NCBI RefSeq assembly: GCF_002025705.1
Contig: NZ_CP018846.1
Location: 2,843,501 to 2,907,500, forward strand
From: Pseudomonas putida
GTDB taxonomy: Bacteria > Pseudomonadota > Gammaproteobacteria > Pseudomonadales > Pseudomonadaceae
Reading direction: 5' to 3'
DNA: 64,000 nt
Below are positions 43,219 through 54,300 of the stretch, piece after piece; position 1 is the first letter of the stretch, and each line of letters begins with the position of its first letter. A model generated the notes under the pieces. That model was not told where the DNA came from. It worked only from the letters and a program-made list of their open reading frames with translations, and did no database searches. The translations under genes and the position numbers were made by a program.

Positions 43219-44066
43219 CAAGTTGATGGCCTGGCTGCAAGCGCCTGAGCGATCTTGCGTGATATCAGCATGGCCCCCTCGCCCTGCGGGATCAGGTGAT
43301 CGAAATCGCCAAAATGGCCAGGGAGAAACTCGGCAGCGCTATAGAGATCGAGAATATCCATGGTGAAATCCGGGCACAGGGTGCCCATCAACTGCTGAAG
43401 CTCGAAAACTCCACGGAACAGAAAGGTTGAGTCAGCGCCTGCATGCAAGCGGTATTCGATGTGCATTGGCGGGATGACCACGATGACCCGATGCTTCAGT
43501 TCAGCGGCTAACAGCAACAGTTTCGCCAGGTACTGGTTACCGTCTTCACGGGCATTGAGGCGCATATGGTCGGCGACTCGCTGTGCGGCGCCATAACTCG
43601 CCGGCATGAAGGCTTTCTGCTGGTCGGGCAGGAAACCGGCCACACCGCAGTGGGTACTGCCCACGGACGCCAGCCGCCCCTGCAGCTGGGCCGCGATCTG
43701 CACCAACTGAGGATCTTCGTAGCTCAACCCCAGCTGGAAGATCTCGTTCATCAACGGTGCCAGTGTCTTCTCGCTGGGCGACTGTTCCAACAGATTGCCC
43801 GGTGAAAACAGGGAGTAAAAAACAATCACCGAATCGAGATTCGGCACCTGGCACACCGCGTGCTCATAGAGCGCCAGGGCGTGCCGGAAATCCTGAGAGC
43901 GGCTGCACAGGTTGAACGAACCAGGGCAGTAAGTCGGGTCAAAAGCGAAATCGCCATGCGACGAACCCAGGGCAATGCTGTTCAGCCGGTGCCTGTCCTG
44001 CTGCAACATGGCCCGTTTGGCAGCGTAATATTCGATCAGCGCGGGAAACGGATTGGAGTCGCTCAT
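43143..44066 (-). CDS. Orphan SGNH-like protein
   Basis: Cytoplasmic-looking protein of 307 aa. GSSHG at residues 34-38 after a beta strand (NSIALGSSHGDFAFDP) resembles block I of SGNH hydrolases. An FDHLIPQGEGAMLISRKI segment near residue 255 resembles the Asp-x-x-His end block. It is similar in style to SGNH-like proteins of surface-polysaccharide clusters, but no such cluster is present here. Function unproven. The start overlaps the stop of the decayed gene upstream (ATGA). The last ~25 residues overlap the opposite 78-aa gene and are low-complexity. Confidence 0.7.
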   Translation of the reverse strand: MSDSNPFPALIEYYAAKRAMLQQDRHRLNSIALGSSHGDFAFDPTYCPGSFNLCSRSQDFRHALALYEHAVCQVPNLDSVIVFYSLFSPGNLLEQSPSEKTLAPLMNEIFQLGLSYEDPQLVQIAAQLQGRLASVGSTHCGVAGFLPDQQKAFMPASYGAAQRVADHMRLNAREDGNQYLAKLLLLAAELKHRVIVVIPPMHIEYRLHAGADSTFLFRGVFELQQLMGTLCPDFTMDILDLYSAAEFLPGHFGDFDHLIPQGEGAMLISRKIAQALAARPSTCQPSGGSTPQTNSSEPSRCEPNSTT

Positions 44067-44265
44067 TCATTGCCACCCGATGTGGCAGATTTCTTGATCT
44101 GGCATACACCGTTAGCCTTGTTTTTTCCTGTGAAAGGAACCTCAGGCGAAACATTAGGGCTGATCGAAAGCGAGGCCGTCACCCCACTGCCTTTGGCCTC
44201 GAAACAAGGGTCATTGAACTTCTTCAACACAGCGCAAGCAAAGTACTCAGTAAAATCCATTTCAT
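44063..44265 (-). pseudogene. Internally deleted copy of the small secreted protein at 46447
   Basis: The last ~45 codons encode a near-match to the C-terminal half of the intact paralogue: KKFNDPCFEAKGSGVTASLS versus KKVNDNYFEAKASGVTISLS, then FTGKNKANGVCQIKK versus YTGRNRANGICQVKE. In another frame, ATG 44265 begins the signal peptide MKWILLSTLLALC and then hits TGA (44226-44224). About 35-40 codons joining the two parts, with TCPGKIEVHADKGG in the paralogue, are missing. I read this as a deletion plus frameshift. A 78-aa read-through ORF from 44299 could still be made, but it lacks a signal peptide. Confidence 0.75.
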
Positions 44266-44359
44266 CTGGTATCCATTGAGTTGTTTGATTGAAATGCAAA
44301 TCAGCATGCTAACAAGGCTACCGCCAATACCGTTACTCAAGCGCCGGTAGCCTCCATCA

Positions 44360-44530
44360 TCACTTTGCGGTTCGCTCCTTTTTCCACTGAACCTTGGAAA
44401 CACCATCAGGGGAACCGGTGACACCGGATGCAACTTGCTGAATGTGGCCACCCAGCTGAAGGAAAGCTTCGATTTGCTCACAGAGGCGTTCGTGGGCTTT
44501 GTGGGCCGCACGGGGGTACGTCTGGTACAT
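44360..44530 (-). CDS. Small hypothetical protein
   Basis: Small protein, 56 aa from ATG 44530: an Ala/His/Glu helix (MYQTYPRAAHKAHERLCEQI), then EAFLQLGGHIQQVASGVTG and a basic tail. The frame is open to 44740, but the upstream part has atypical composition and starts only with ATG 44701 or a TTG, so I prefer the short form. The helix-plus-GG pattern resembles other short pseudomonad proteins of unknown function. Moderate to low certainty. Confidence 0.5.
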   Translation of the reverse strand: MYQTYPRAAHKAHERLCEQIEAFLQLGGHIQQVASGVTGSPDGVSKVQWKKERTAK

Positions 44531-44736
44531 GTTGGCGTCTCGGTAATGAGCCACTGAAAGACAGTCACCCGAAAAAACACTATACACCCTGTATTTGACA
44601 TCACGGGATGTGGCAAACCGAAACCCAGTGTTTAGCGACCAAAGGGGCCAGGGAGCATGATTGCGAGCTGCTTCAGCATGCCCCCAAAAACCGATTGTCA
44701 TGACAAACAGATGCCTGAACTGACAAGCAGCCGAGC

Positions 44737-45003
44737 TCAAGCCTTTGGCAGGTAATAATGAGGATATAGCGCCATGTCGCGCTCCAGCTTTTCAGCGTCA
44801 GCTACTCGTTTGCGAACTTCGGCATAGAATCGCTGGCTTTGGTTCTGAAAATGTCTGAAGTTCTGGTCCGCTATCTCAGTGGCCCCACTCAGTGCGTGGC
44901 CGCTCAGCCCTTCGGCCAGTCGCTGCGATGAGATGTACCTCTGCCAGCAGGCTTCGACCTGCAACAGCCCTTGCGCGAAAACTTCAGTGTCGATAGTCGC
45001 CAT
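44737..45003 (-). CDS. Small hypothetical helical protein
   Basis: Soluble 88-aa protein, almost entirely helical by composition (VFAQGLLQVEACWQRYISSQ ... FYAEVRKRVADAEKLERDMA), phasin-like in style but not recognised. AGAGGGT precedes the ATG at 45003 with good spacing. No signal peptide. Confidence 0.65.
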   Translation of the reverse strand: MATIDTEVFAQGLLQVEACWQRYISSQRLAEGLSGHALSGATEIADQNFRHFQNQSQRFYAEVRKRVADAEKLERDMALYPHYYLPKA

Positions 45004-45202
45004 TGGTGCACCCTCTGTGAGCCTTTCAGGGCCCGTCGGTGTGAATCGCCAGAGCGACGATAGCTTGAAGAAGCTCGCTCAAAACCAGCTTCGGCCTGGA
45101 GTGTAGCCTATCTCCGGGCGGGCCCATGGGCTCATTGCCTCAACCACAAGGATGCTGGCCAATAAGAGGTGAGGATCATGCGATTGCGGCCCGGTGAGGG
45201 CA

Positions 45203-45391
45203 TCACCTGGTGCCCGGCTGCTTGTGGGCCTCCAGACGCTGCACGTCCCTGACGAACCATATCCCCACCGCAATCACCATGAGGCAAATGAACACCACAT
45301 CCCATGCCCTGTGCTCAATGGCCGCCAGGATCGCAAAAAACTGCAAGGCGCCGGCCCACCAGAGGAACGGCCTGATTTTTGAGTAGCGCAT
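45203..45391 (-). CDS. Small two-helix membrane protein
   Basis: Membrane protein of 62 aa with two hydrophobic segments (about 9-25 and 32-48) and a basic tail (RDVQRLEAHKQPGTR). GAGGT lies 5 nt before the ATG at 45391. Unknown function. It is divergent from the Bax-inhibitor-like gene across a 257-bp gap with no other visible gene. Confidence 0.65.
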   Translation of the reverse strand: MRYSKIRPFLWWAGALQFFAILAAIEHRAWDVVFICLMVIAVGIWFVRDVQRLEAHKQPGTR

Positions 45392-45648
45392 GGCTCACCT
45401 CGCAATTCCACCTATTCCAATTTTAGTCGAATGCCTAAGAGTTACCTGCCCACAGAAATGGACCAGGCAACTAATCAGAATGCGACCGAGGATGGCATCT
45501 ACACATTCATTCTCTTGCGGATGCCATGCTGTCTCTTCAATAGTGATGATGCAATGTGCCATCATGCTTGATCATCGACAAAGATAACGTGCCCGACGCC
45601 CATCGGCTTTGTCGTGGCACGGACATTCAGCAAAGGAAAGCCCTGCAC

Positions 45649-46305
45649 ATGCTTGAAAACGATACATTCAGCCGAGTCGGTACCAACCACCAGATCTCGG
45701 CCAACACTTACAATCTCATACTTGGTGCCGTGCTGCTTTGGGGTTTTGCGGTGAACTGGTACTTGGTTACCACGGTACCGGCCGAAGTCATGCTGGCCAT
45801 TCCCCCAATACTGTTCTTCGTTGGCTACTTCGTCATGGCGATGTCCGGCATCGCCATCATCTTCCGCTCGCAAGAGCCAATGTACAGCTTCCTCGGCTAC
45901 AACCTGATCGTGGTGCCGATCGGCCTGCTGCTGGTCGTGGTACTGCCCAAATACTCGCACGAGCACATTGTCCAGGCGGTGCAAACTACCATCCTGCTCA
46001 CTGCGGGGATGATGATACTGGGGACTGTGTTCCCGGCATTCTTCAAACGGATCGAGTCGTCATTGTTCATCGCCCTGGTGGTGTCGATCGTGGTCGAACT
46101 GGGCCAGGCATTGTTGTTCGGCACCCACCTGGCGGCCATCGACTACATCGTCGCCGCGGTCTTCTGCGGCTACATCGGCGTAGATTGGGGGCGTGCCAAC
46201 CAGATCGAGCGCACCGTCGACAACGCGATTGACAGTGCCGCTGCGCTGTACCTGGACATCATCAACCTGTTCCTGCGCATTCTGCGGATCATGTCCAAAA
46301 AGTAA
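45649..46305 (+). CDS. Bax-inhibitor-1-like (BI-1/YccA superfamily) membrane protein
   Basis: Inner-membrane protein of 218 aa with seven hydrophobic segments. It begins MLENDTFSRVGTNHQISANTYNLILG and ends with the charged IERTVDNAIDSAAALYLDIINLFLRIL block, a pattern of bacterial BI-1 (Bax1-I/US12) proteins, in which the late Asp residues are conserved. ATG 45649 has AGGAAAG upstream; the ORF is open to 45556 but without a better site. Members are thought to be pH-sensitive cation leak channels or FtsH modulators; which applies here is unknown. Confidence 0.85.
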   Translation: MLENDTFSRVGTNHQISANTYNLILGAVLLWGFAVNWYLVTTVPAEVMLAIPPILFFVGYFVMAMSGIAIIFRSQEPMYSFLGYNLIVVPIGLLLVVVLPKYSHEHIVQAVQTTILLTAGMMILGTVFPAFFKRIESSLFIALVVSIVVELGQALLFGTHLAAIDYIVAAVFCGYIGVDWGRANQIERTVDNAIDSAAALYLDIINLFLRILRIMSKK

Positions 46306-46314
46306 CGAATGCCA

Positions 46315-46351
46315 GGCATCAGACCGCAGGATACGCCCCAGGTCTGATGCC
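46315..46351 (+). terminator. Hairpin after the BI-1-like gene
   Basis: GGCATCAGACC (46315-46325) pairs with GGTCTGATGCC (46341-46351), 10 nt after the stop. No T-tract. Confidence 0.55.
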
Positions 46352-46446
46352 AGGGACGATCGAGGGCGGGTTGACGCTTGCCGGGCATACCGAATGTGGG
46401 CCTGACGGCGGTTCTCCGATGCTCCCCCGCCTGCGACTTACAAGCC

Positions 46447-46734
46447 CTACTCTTTTACCTGGCAGATGCCATTGGCCCGGTTCCTTCCGGTATAGGAAAC
46501 GCTCGGAGAGCCGTCTGGATTGATCGACAGCGAAATGGTCACTCCGCTGGCCTTGGCTTCGAAGTAGTTGTCGTTGACCTTCTTCAGCTTGCCCTCTTTG
46601 CCATTGATGTAGATCGGGCCGCCCTTGTCCGCGTGGACTTCAATCTTCCCTGGGCATGTTGCGTTCAGCATGGGAATCTCAGCCTGAGCCGCGCCTGACG
46701 CTGCCAGCAAAGCCACCAGCAGTAATTGCTTCAT
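46447..46734 (-). CDS. Small secreted protein, unknown function (intact paralogue)
   Basis: Exported protein of 95 aa. The signal peptide is cleaved after AAQA (about residue 18). The mature part, about 77 residues, has two Cys (NATCPGK and NGICQVKE), likely a disulfide, and beta-rich stretches. Family not recognised. A decayed relative lies 2.4 kb away (44063-44265). Its ATG at 46734 is preceded by AAGGAAC. Probably periplasmic. Confidence 0.8.
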   Translation of the reverse strand: MKQLLLVALLAASGAAQAEIPMLNATCPGKIEVHADKGGPIYINGKEGKLKKVNDNYFEAKASGVTISLSINPDGSPSVSYTGRNRANGICQVKE

Positions 46735-46904
46735 CTCATGTTCCTTGAGTGGATTGACCGAGAATGAAGCAATAGCTCAGATCGATACTGCCCGCCAGCA
46801 CCCTCTCTACACAAGCGGAGTATCGAGATAGCACGCTTCATGGCGTGCCCCTTGTCCTTGCTCCGGTCTGGCTTGGGATGAGTCTTTCGCCGGCCGCCGG
46901 CTTT

Positions 46905-48185
46905 TCAGCTTCGGACCTGTCCCCCCAGTGGCGCCCGATCCTCCAAGGATTGGGGATCAGATACCCCCGTATAACTGCCGTCACACCTGCCTGCGCTCTG
47001 CTGCGATAGTCTCACAGTGAAGGTGGTGCCGTTCTGCTTTGTAGAATCGACTGACACACAGCCCGCATGAGCCTTAGCTATCTGGCTCACTATAAAGAGT
47101 CCGAGGCCTATGCTGGTAGCGCCCCCAAGTCGCTGCTTCCCACGCACCAAAGGTTCGAAAACATGCTTTAGCAGTTCAAGGGAAATCGGCGCGCCGCTGT
47201 TGTGCACCGTCAGGGTTGCTGTCGATTCTTTGATGCAGGATGTCACGTAAACAGACTTGCTTGGATCGCCATAGGCCACTGCGTTGGCCACCAGATTGCC
47301 GATCAGCTGGTACAGGCGGTCGGAGTCGATCAGGGCGCTACGTTCGCCGGTATGCTGATAAGTCAGTTGACGACCTGGAAACGTTAGCCGCAATTCATCG
47401 AGGCACCCCTCTATGGTGTGCGGCAGGTCAGCAATTCTGGGCTGAATGGAGATACCGCGCCCGGCCTGGATGAGCGTGAAATCCAGCAAGTCCGCCACGA
47501 GCCGCTGCGCGCGTGATACGGAGTGGCTTATCGCTGTGAGCAACTTGGGGCTTTCGGCCGCATGTGAGCGTCGTGTCAACAAGTCGGTCGCCATTCTGAT
47601 TGCCAGAAGTGGCGTACGCAGTTCATGACTGACGATACCAAGTATTTGCTCGGCCGGCAGGGACTGTGCACTCTCAGTAGGCTGTATCACGCAGACATGG
47701 CTAGGAGACAGTAATGCGCGCTGTGTCTTGAGGTTTTTAGCCAGACAGCGTTCGGCCAATAGGCGCGCGCGCAGCAGATCACGCTCGTAACGCTGTTCGT
47801 CAGAGTTAAACATGGTCAGCTCGTGAACGATGCCATTCGAATGCGCGCAGGTAATAGCATTGGATATCAGCGGCAGGGTGAAGCCCTTACAGTGCACGAA
47901 ATCAAACTTGACGTTTGCCACCGCCCCCAATGTCCCCATCAGTGGCTGCCAGTACAACTGGTAAAGGGCCTTGGCTTCTATTGTAAGAAGTTGCTGAAGC
48001 CGCATGCGAACCAAGGCTTCATGTTTGTACCCCAGCAGGCGGCACAATGCCGCATTCGCGCTGGCGATCTGCCCGTTCTGCGATGTCAACAGCAACCCGA
48101 AATCTGAAGTGTCTTCCCGTATTTGGGATGCTACGTCCGTGCATGTGCACGCCAAATTAACGGTTTCCTTTAAAAGCGCGTTCAA
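46905..48185 (-). CDS. PAS-domain sensor histidine kinase (orphan)
   Basis: Soluble histidine kinase (426 aa) without membrane helices. Residues about 25-130 form a PAS domain, a linker helix follows, then HisKA with phospho-acceptor His187 in GIVSHELRTPL, and the HATPase domain: N box NLVANAVAYG, G boxes HNSGAP and SIGLGLFIVSQIAKAH. No receiver domain and no response-regulator gene is adjacent, so its partner is elsewhere. It is divergent from the cyclic glucan synthase gene. The upstream gap to 48379 holds no gene. Confidence 0.92.
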   Translation of the reverse strand: MNALLKETVNLACTCTDVASQIREDTSDFGLLLTSQNGQIASANAALCRLLGYKHEALVRMRLQQLLTIEAKALYQLYWQPLMGTLGAVANVKFDFVHCKGFTLPLISNAITCAHSNGIVHELTMFNSDEQRYERDLLRARLLAERCLAKNLKTQRALLSPSHVCVIQPTESAQSLPAEQILGIVSHELRTPLLAIRMATDLLTRRSHAAESPKLLTAISHSVSRAQRLVADLLDFTLIQAGRGISIQPRIADLPHTIEGCLDELRLTFPGRQLTYQHTGERSALIDSDRLYQLIGNLVANAVAYGDPSKSVYVTSCIKESTATLTVHNSGAPISLELLKHVFEPLVRGKQRLGGATSIGLGLFIVSQIAKAHAGCVSVDSTKQNGTTFTVRLSQQSAGRCDGSYTGVSDPQSLEDRAPLGGQVRS

Positions 48186-48379
48186 GGGGGGCCTCCAGCG
48201 AGCGGAAATTGCCGCCCCTGCCGGGTAGACAGGGTTAGAAGCACCGCCGCTATGTCAAACGGTGCATGTAGTCAGCTTGGGCGCCGGCCCGGTGCGAGTC
48301 TGTTCGCTACCGTACAGACGCTGCTCAACGACCGCCGCAGACTGACAGCTGAAAGGCTAGATAGGCAAACCAGCACACC

Positions 48380-51300
48380 ATGGACAGTCCTTGGCTCAAT
48401 GCACTCGCCTACCTTCGTCGCCTGTACGCACATGCCGGGCGTTGGCGCTCGTCCCCAAATACATTCACCTATGAAAGCCTGCTGCGCTCAGAGCTGTACA
48501 ATGCCGACCAGATGGCCGAGCACGGCCTCTGGCTGGCCCATCATCATCGCTTGAGCCGATTGCCGGCGGACGACGCGCTGCTCGACCGCCTGGCCGATAA
48601 CGAGCGCATGCTCTCCACCAGTTGCACTGCCCTAGCCGGCGCCCTGCCCAGTTCGCGTCCGGCATTGCCCGCTGCGCAGTGGTTGCTCGACAACTTCTAC
48701 TTGGTCGAAACCCAGATACGTATTGCCAAACGCCACCTGCCAGCCGACTACAGCCTGCAGTTGCCAAGGCTGGACAACGGCCCCTCCACCGGCCTGCCGC
48801 GTGTCTACGACATTGCGCTGGAGGCCATTTCCCATGGTGACGGGCGGATCGACGCCGAAAGCCTCAGCCGTTTCGCCGAGGCCTATCAGCAGGCCGCCAC
48901 CCTGACCCTGGGAGAGCTCTGGGCGATCCCGATAATGCTCCGCCTGGCCCTGATCGAGAACCTGCGACGGGTGGCGGCGCGGGTCATGGCCAACTGGGCT
49001 GACCGCGACCTGGCCAATGTGTGGGCCGACCGGCTTGGCGTTACCGCCGAGCGCGATGCCAAGAGCGTGGTGCTTGTGGTCGCCGACATGGCCCGTTCAG
49101 AACCGCCGATGACAGCCGCCTTCGTCGCCGAGCTGGCCAGGAGGCTACAGGGCCACAGCGCTTCGCTGACCCAGCCGCTGCTGTGGGTGGAGCAGATGCT
49201 CAGCGAGTCGGCACTGAGCATCGAGCGCTATGTGCAGCTCGATGCTCAGCAGCAAGCCATCGATCAGGTCTCCATCAGTAACAGCATCAGCAGCCTGCGA
49301 CTGCTGTCGACCATCGATTGGCGACTGTTCGTCGAGCACTTGAGCCATGTGGAGCAGACACTGTGCCGCGACCCGGCCGCCGTCTACCCAGCCATGGACT
49401 TCACCAGCCGCGACCATTACCGGCACGTTGTCGAACGCCTGGCACGCCACTGCGCCTTCAGCGAAGCCGCCGTGGCACGCACGGCTATCGAACTGGCCCA
49501 GGCGGCGGGGGCCGCACACGGTGAAGAGGCCGAACATGTGGGCTTTTACCTGGCAGGTGCCGGGCTGCCGTTGCTGGAGCAGCGCCTGGCTGCGCGGGTG
49601 CCGCTGGCCGAGCGGTGGCAGCGCCTGTTGCACCGGGCACCGCTAGCGTTCTATCTGGTGCCTGTGGCCCTGCTGTCCTGCCTGTTTGCGTGGGGTTTCA
49701 TACGCGCCATCGACTTGGAGGGATGGCCCATGGCAGTGCTCGCCGGCATGGCCGTGCCGATACTGCTGAGCACCAGCCGCTTGGCCATCGGCCTGGTGAA
49801 CTGGCTGGTGACCCTGACCGTCAAACCGTCCTTCCTGCCGCGGTTGGACTACTCCGCCGGCATTCCTGCAGAGGCCCGCACATTGGTGGTGGTCCCAACC
49901 CTGCTGGCCACTGCCGACGATGTCGAGGAACTGCTCGAAGGGCTGGAGGTACGCTTCCTGGCTAACCGTGACGAGCATCTGCACTTCGCCTTGCTCAGCG
50001 ACTTCATGGATGCCCGCGAGCAGACACGGCCCGAAGACGAAGCACTGCTCGAGCTCGCCAGCAAAGGCATCCGGGGGCTCAACCACAAGTATCCTGGCCC
50101 TGGCAGCGAGCGCTTTTTTCTGTTTCACCGGCCACGCATATGGAACAACGCCGAAGGCTGCTGGATGGGGCGCGAGCGCAAACGCGGCAAGCTCGCCGAG
50201 CTGAACGCGGTGTTGCGCGGCCACGGCCACGAGTGCTTCATGCGCATCGTCGGCAACCTGCAAACCCTCGGCCACGTGCGCTATGTCATCACCCTGGACA
50301 CCGACACCCAGCTGCCTCGCGGTGCCGCCCATCAATTTGTCGGCGCCATGCAGCACCCGCTGAACCGCCCGCGCTTCGACGCACATACCGGTTGTATCCA
50401 GGCAGGTTATGCAATCCTGCAACCGAGGGTGGGCATCAGCCTGCCGAGTGTATCGCGCTCGCGCTATGCGCGGCTGTTTGGCAGCGACGCCGGGGTCGAC
50501 CCCTACACACAGGCTGTTTCGGATGTATACCAGGACCTGTTTCTCAGCGGCTCGTTCATCGGCAAAGGCATCTATGCAGTGGATGCCTTCGAGCAGGCCC
50601 TGGAGGGCCGCTTCATTGACAACCGCATACTTAGCCATGACCTGATCGAGGGTTGCTACGCTCACTCTGGTCTGCTCAGCGATGTGCAATTGTTCGAAGC
50701 CTACCCGGCCCGTTACAGCGCCGACAGCAAACGCCACCACCGCTGGATACGCGGCGACTGGCAACTACTGCCGTGGCTGCTGCCGTGGCCGCGCACCGAC
50801 ACTCAAGGTCTGGCGCAAAGTTCGCTCAGCGCCCTGTCGCGCTGGAAGATTTTCGACAACCTGCGCCGCAGCCTGGAGCCGGCAGCGCTGCTGTCCCTGC
50901 TGCTGTGGGGCTGGTTGGCGAGTGTCACGCCACTTGCCTGGATGTTATCGCTGCTGGCGTTGCTGCTGACGCGCCCACTGCTCGACTCTCTGCTCGAAGT
51001 GCTGGGCAAGACCACCGATGTGCCCGTTTCAGAACACCTGCTGGCGGCTTTGCACACGTCTGGCACCTATTTCTTGCGTACCGGTCTGTCTTTGGCCTGG
51101 TTACCCTTCGAGGCCTACTTCAGCCTCGATGCCATCCTGCGCACCCTGTGGAGGCTCGTGGTCAGCAAAAGGCGCCTGCTGCAGTGGAACCCCTCGCGCG
51201 AAGACGAACGCAGCAGCGCCGACACCCTGCAGGCGATGTACCGTGAGCAATGGGGGCAGCCGGTCCTGGTACTGCTGCTGGGCGGTGCGTTGGCAATGCA

Positions 51301-54300
51301 GCCAGTGATGCTGCTGATGGCATCGCCGATCCTTGCCCTTTGGCTGCTCGGCCCGGCGCTGGCCTGGTGGCTCAGCCGCCCGAACAGCCGGGCCGAGTTC
51401 ATGCCAGGGGCTGAAGACCTGGCATTCCTGCATCGACTGGCCCGCGCCAATTGGGCCTTCTTCGACAGCCACGTCGGCCCTGCCGACAACTGGCTGCCGC
51501 CCGACAACATTCAGGAGCCACCCTTCGCCAGCATCGCTCATCGCACCTCGCCGACCAACATGGGTATGGCCCTGCTCTCGCACCTGGCGGCCCATGACTT
51601 TGGTTACCTCAGTGCCGGTCGTCTTTTCGAACGCCTGGCCCAGATGCTCGACAGCATGGACCGCCTGGAGCGCTTCAGAGGGCACTTCTACAACTGGTAC
51701 GATACCCAGACCCTCAAGCCGCTGTCGCCGCTCTATATCTCCAGCGTGGACAGCGGAAACCTGGCCGCCCTGTTGCTGACACTCAGGCCCGGGCTGCTGG
51801 AAATGGCCGAAACGCCGCTGCTTGACCGGCGCCTGACCCAGGGGTTGCTCGACACCTTCGACACGCTGTTGGACGTCTGCCCCAGCACAAGCTGTGACTC
51901 CCCAACGATCAAGGCAATGCGCGAACAGGTGTGGCAGGCCCATGTGCAGGCGGGCAACGAGCCGGCCGCACTGCTGCCGATGCTTGTAGAACAGCTGCAG
52001 GCGCTGATCACGCAACCGGCTGCCGTTGCGCCAGGGGCTCAAGTGACTGACGACTTTGCATTCTGGCTAAATGCCCTCTATCGGCAATGCCTGGACCTGA
52101 GCGGAGAATTGCAGCAACTGCACCTGCCGCCAGGCAACGATCAGCAGCCCCCGGCCCCGCTGAGCTGGCGCCATCTGGCACAGCTGGACACAGAGCATTG
52201 GCCGCAGCCCGAGCGACTTGCCGTGGCCAACGTCAAAGCACTTGCCCGCCAGCGCATCGCCCAGGCGCACGCCCTGGCCAGCCGCATTGAAACCCTGGCC
52301 GACATGGACTTCACCTTTCTTTACGACAACCATCGCAACCTGTTCTCCATCGGCTACAACGCCGACGAGCATCGCCTGGATGCCGCGTTCTACGACCTGC
52401 TGGCATCAGAGATGCGCCTGACCAACTTCGTGGTCATCGCACAGGGCCAGGTGCCCCAGGACAGCTGGTTCGCACTGGGCCGGCTGCTCACCAGCAATGC
52501 TGGCGTTCCTGTGCTGCTTTCCTGGTCCGGCTCGATGTTCGAGTACCTGATGCCGCTGCTGGTGATGCCAAACTATGAGGGCACACTGCTCGACCAGACT
52601 TGCCAGGCCGCTGTCAATCGCCAGATCGAACATGGTAGGCAGACTGGCCTGCCCTGGGGCGTCTCGGAGTCGGCCTACAATGCGCTGGACGCGCACTTCA
52701 ACTACCAGTACCGGGCGTTCGGCGTTCCGGGACTCGGCCTCAAGCGCGGCCTGGGTGAAGACCGGGTGGTGGCCCCTTACGCCAGCGCGCTGGCCTTGAT
52801 GGTGGCGCCCAGTGCCGCCCGTCGTAACCTGCAACGGCTGGCCACGCTCGGGCTGGCTGGCCGCTTCGGGCTGTACGAAGCCGTGGATTACAGCGAGGCA
52901 CGCCTGCCGCCCGGGCAGGACGCCGTGATAATCCGCTCCTTCATGGCCCACCACCAGGGCATGAGTTTCCTGGCGCTGACCGCTGTGCTGCTGAACAAGC
53001 CCATGCAACGGCGCTTTGCATCTGACCCACAGTTCCAGGCCAGCATGCTGCTTTTACAGGAGCGCGTACCGAAAACGGCTGCCCCGTACCTGCATACCCT
53101 CCAGGCCCCGCCCGTGGAGGCCGCCGAGCGCGCCGCCGAGATACGCCTGCGGGTGTTCGGCGAGCCAAACCGGCGCCATCCGGCCGTGCAGCTGCTGTCC
53201 AACGGGCGCTATCACGTCATGGTCAATCACGTGGGCAGTGGCTACAGTCAACGCAATTCACTGGCGGTCACTCGCTGGCACGAAGACACTAGCTGCAATG
53301 ACCTGGGCAGCTTCTGCTACCTGCGCGATGTTGCCAGTGGCGCTTACTGGTCCACCACCTACCAGCCGACGCGGCAACGCACGAAAGTCCAGGAGGCGAT
53401 CTTCAGCGACGGCCGCGCGGAGTTTCGCGTGCGCGAGCGAGATTTCGACTGCCACACCGAAATTGCCGTGTCGCCCGAGGACGACATCGAACTGCGCCGC
53501 CTGCACCTGACCAACCATAGCGACCAGCCCCGCACCCTTGAGCTGACCAGCTACGCTGAAGTGGTGCTGGCACCGGCCTTGAGCGATGCCCTGCACCCGG
53601 CCTTCAGCAAGTTGTTCATCCAGACCGAACTGATCCGCCCGCTGCAAGCGATTCTCTGCACGCGGCGGCCGCGCTCGCAACAAGATCCCGTGCCGTGGAT
53701 GTGCCACGTGCTGGCAGTGCACGGGGCCAACATCGATGCGCTGTCCTACGAAACCGATCGGGCTCGCTTCATAGGCCGTGGGCGGACTCTGGCAAGGCCG
53801 GCAGCGCTGGACCGCAGCACCGAGGCTTTGTCCGGCAGCGCAGGGGCCGTGCTGGACCCGATCGTGGCCATCCGCTGCCGCATCACCTTGATGCCCGGCC
53901 ATGCGGCCACGGTCGATCTGGTCACCGGCGTGGCCGACAGCCGCGACGCCTGCCTGCAACAGGTCGCCAAGTACCGCGACCAACACTTGGCTGACCGGGT
54001 GTTCGACCTGGCCTGGCCGCACAGCCAGGTGCTACTGCACCAGCTTAACGGCTCGCTGACCGACGCCCGGCTCTTCGAGCAGATGGCCGCCTCGGTGCTC
54101 TACCCCAATGCCAGCCTGCGCGCCAGCGGAGCACTGCTGGCCAGCAACCGGCGAAGCCAGTCCGGCCTGTGGGGCCAGGGCTTGTCCGGTGACCTGCCGA
54201 TCGTGCTGGTGCAGATCGGCGACCCGGCCAACATCCATCTGGTCAAGCAGATGGTGCTGGCCCATGCCTACTGGCGCCAGAAAGGGCTGGCGCTCGACCT

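Noticed and set aside
44531..44740. Longer form of the 56-aa protein starting at TTG 44740 or ATG 44701
   Set aside because: The extra N terminus has unusual composition and no ribosome-binding site; the apparent TTGA overlap with the upstream gene is weak evidence.
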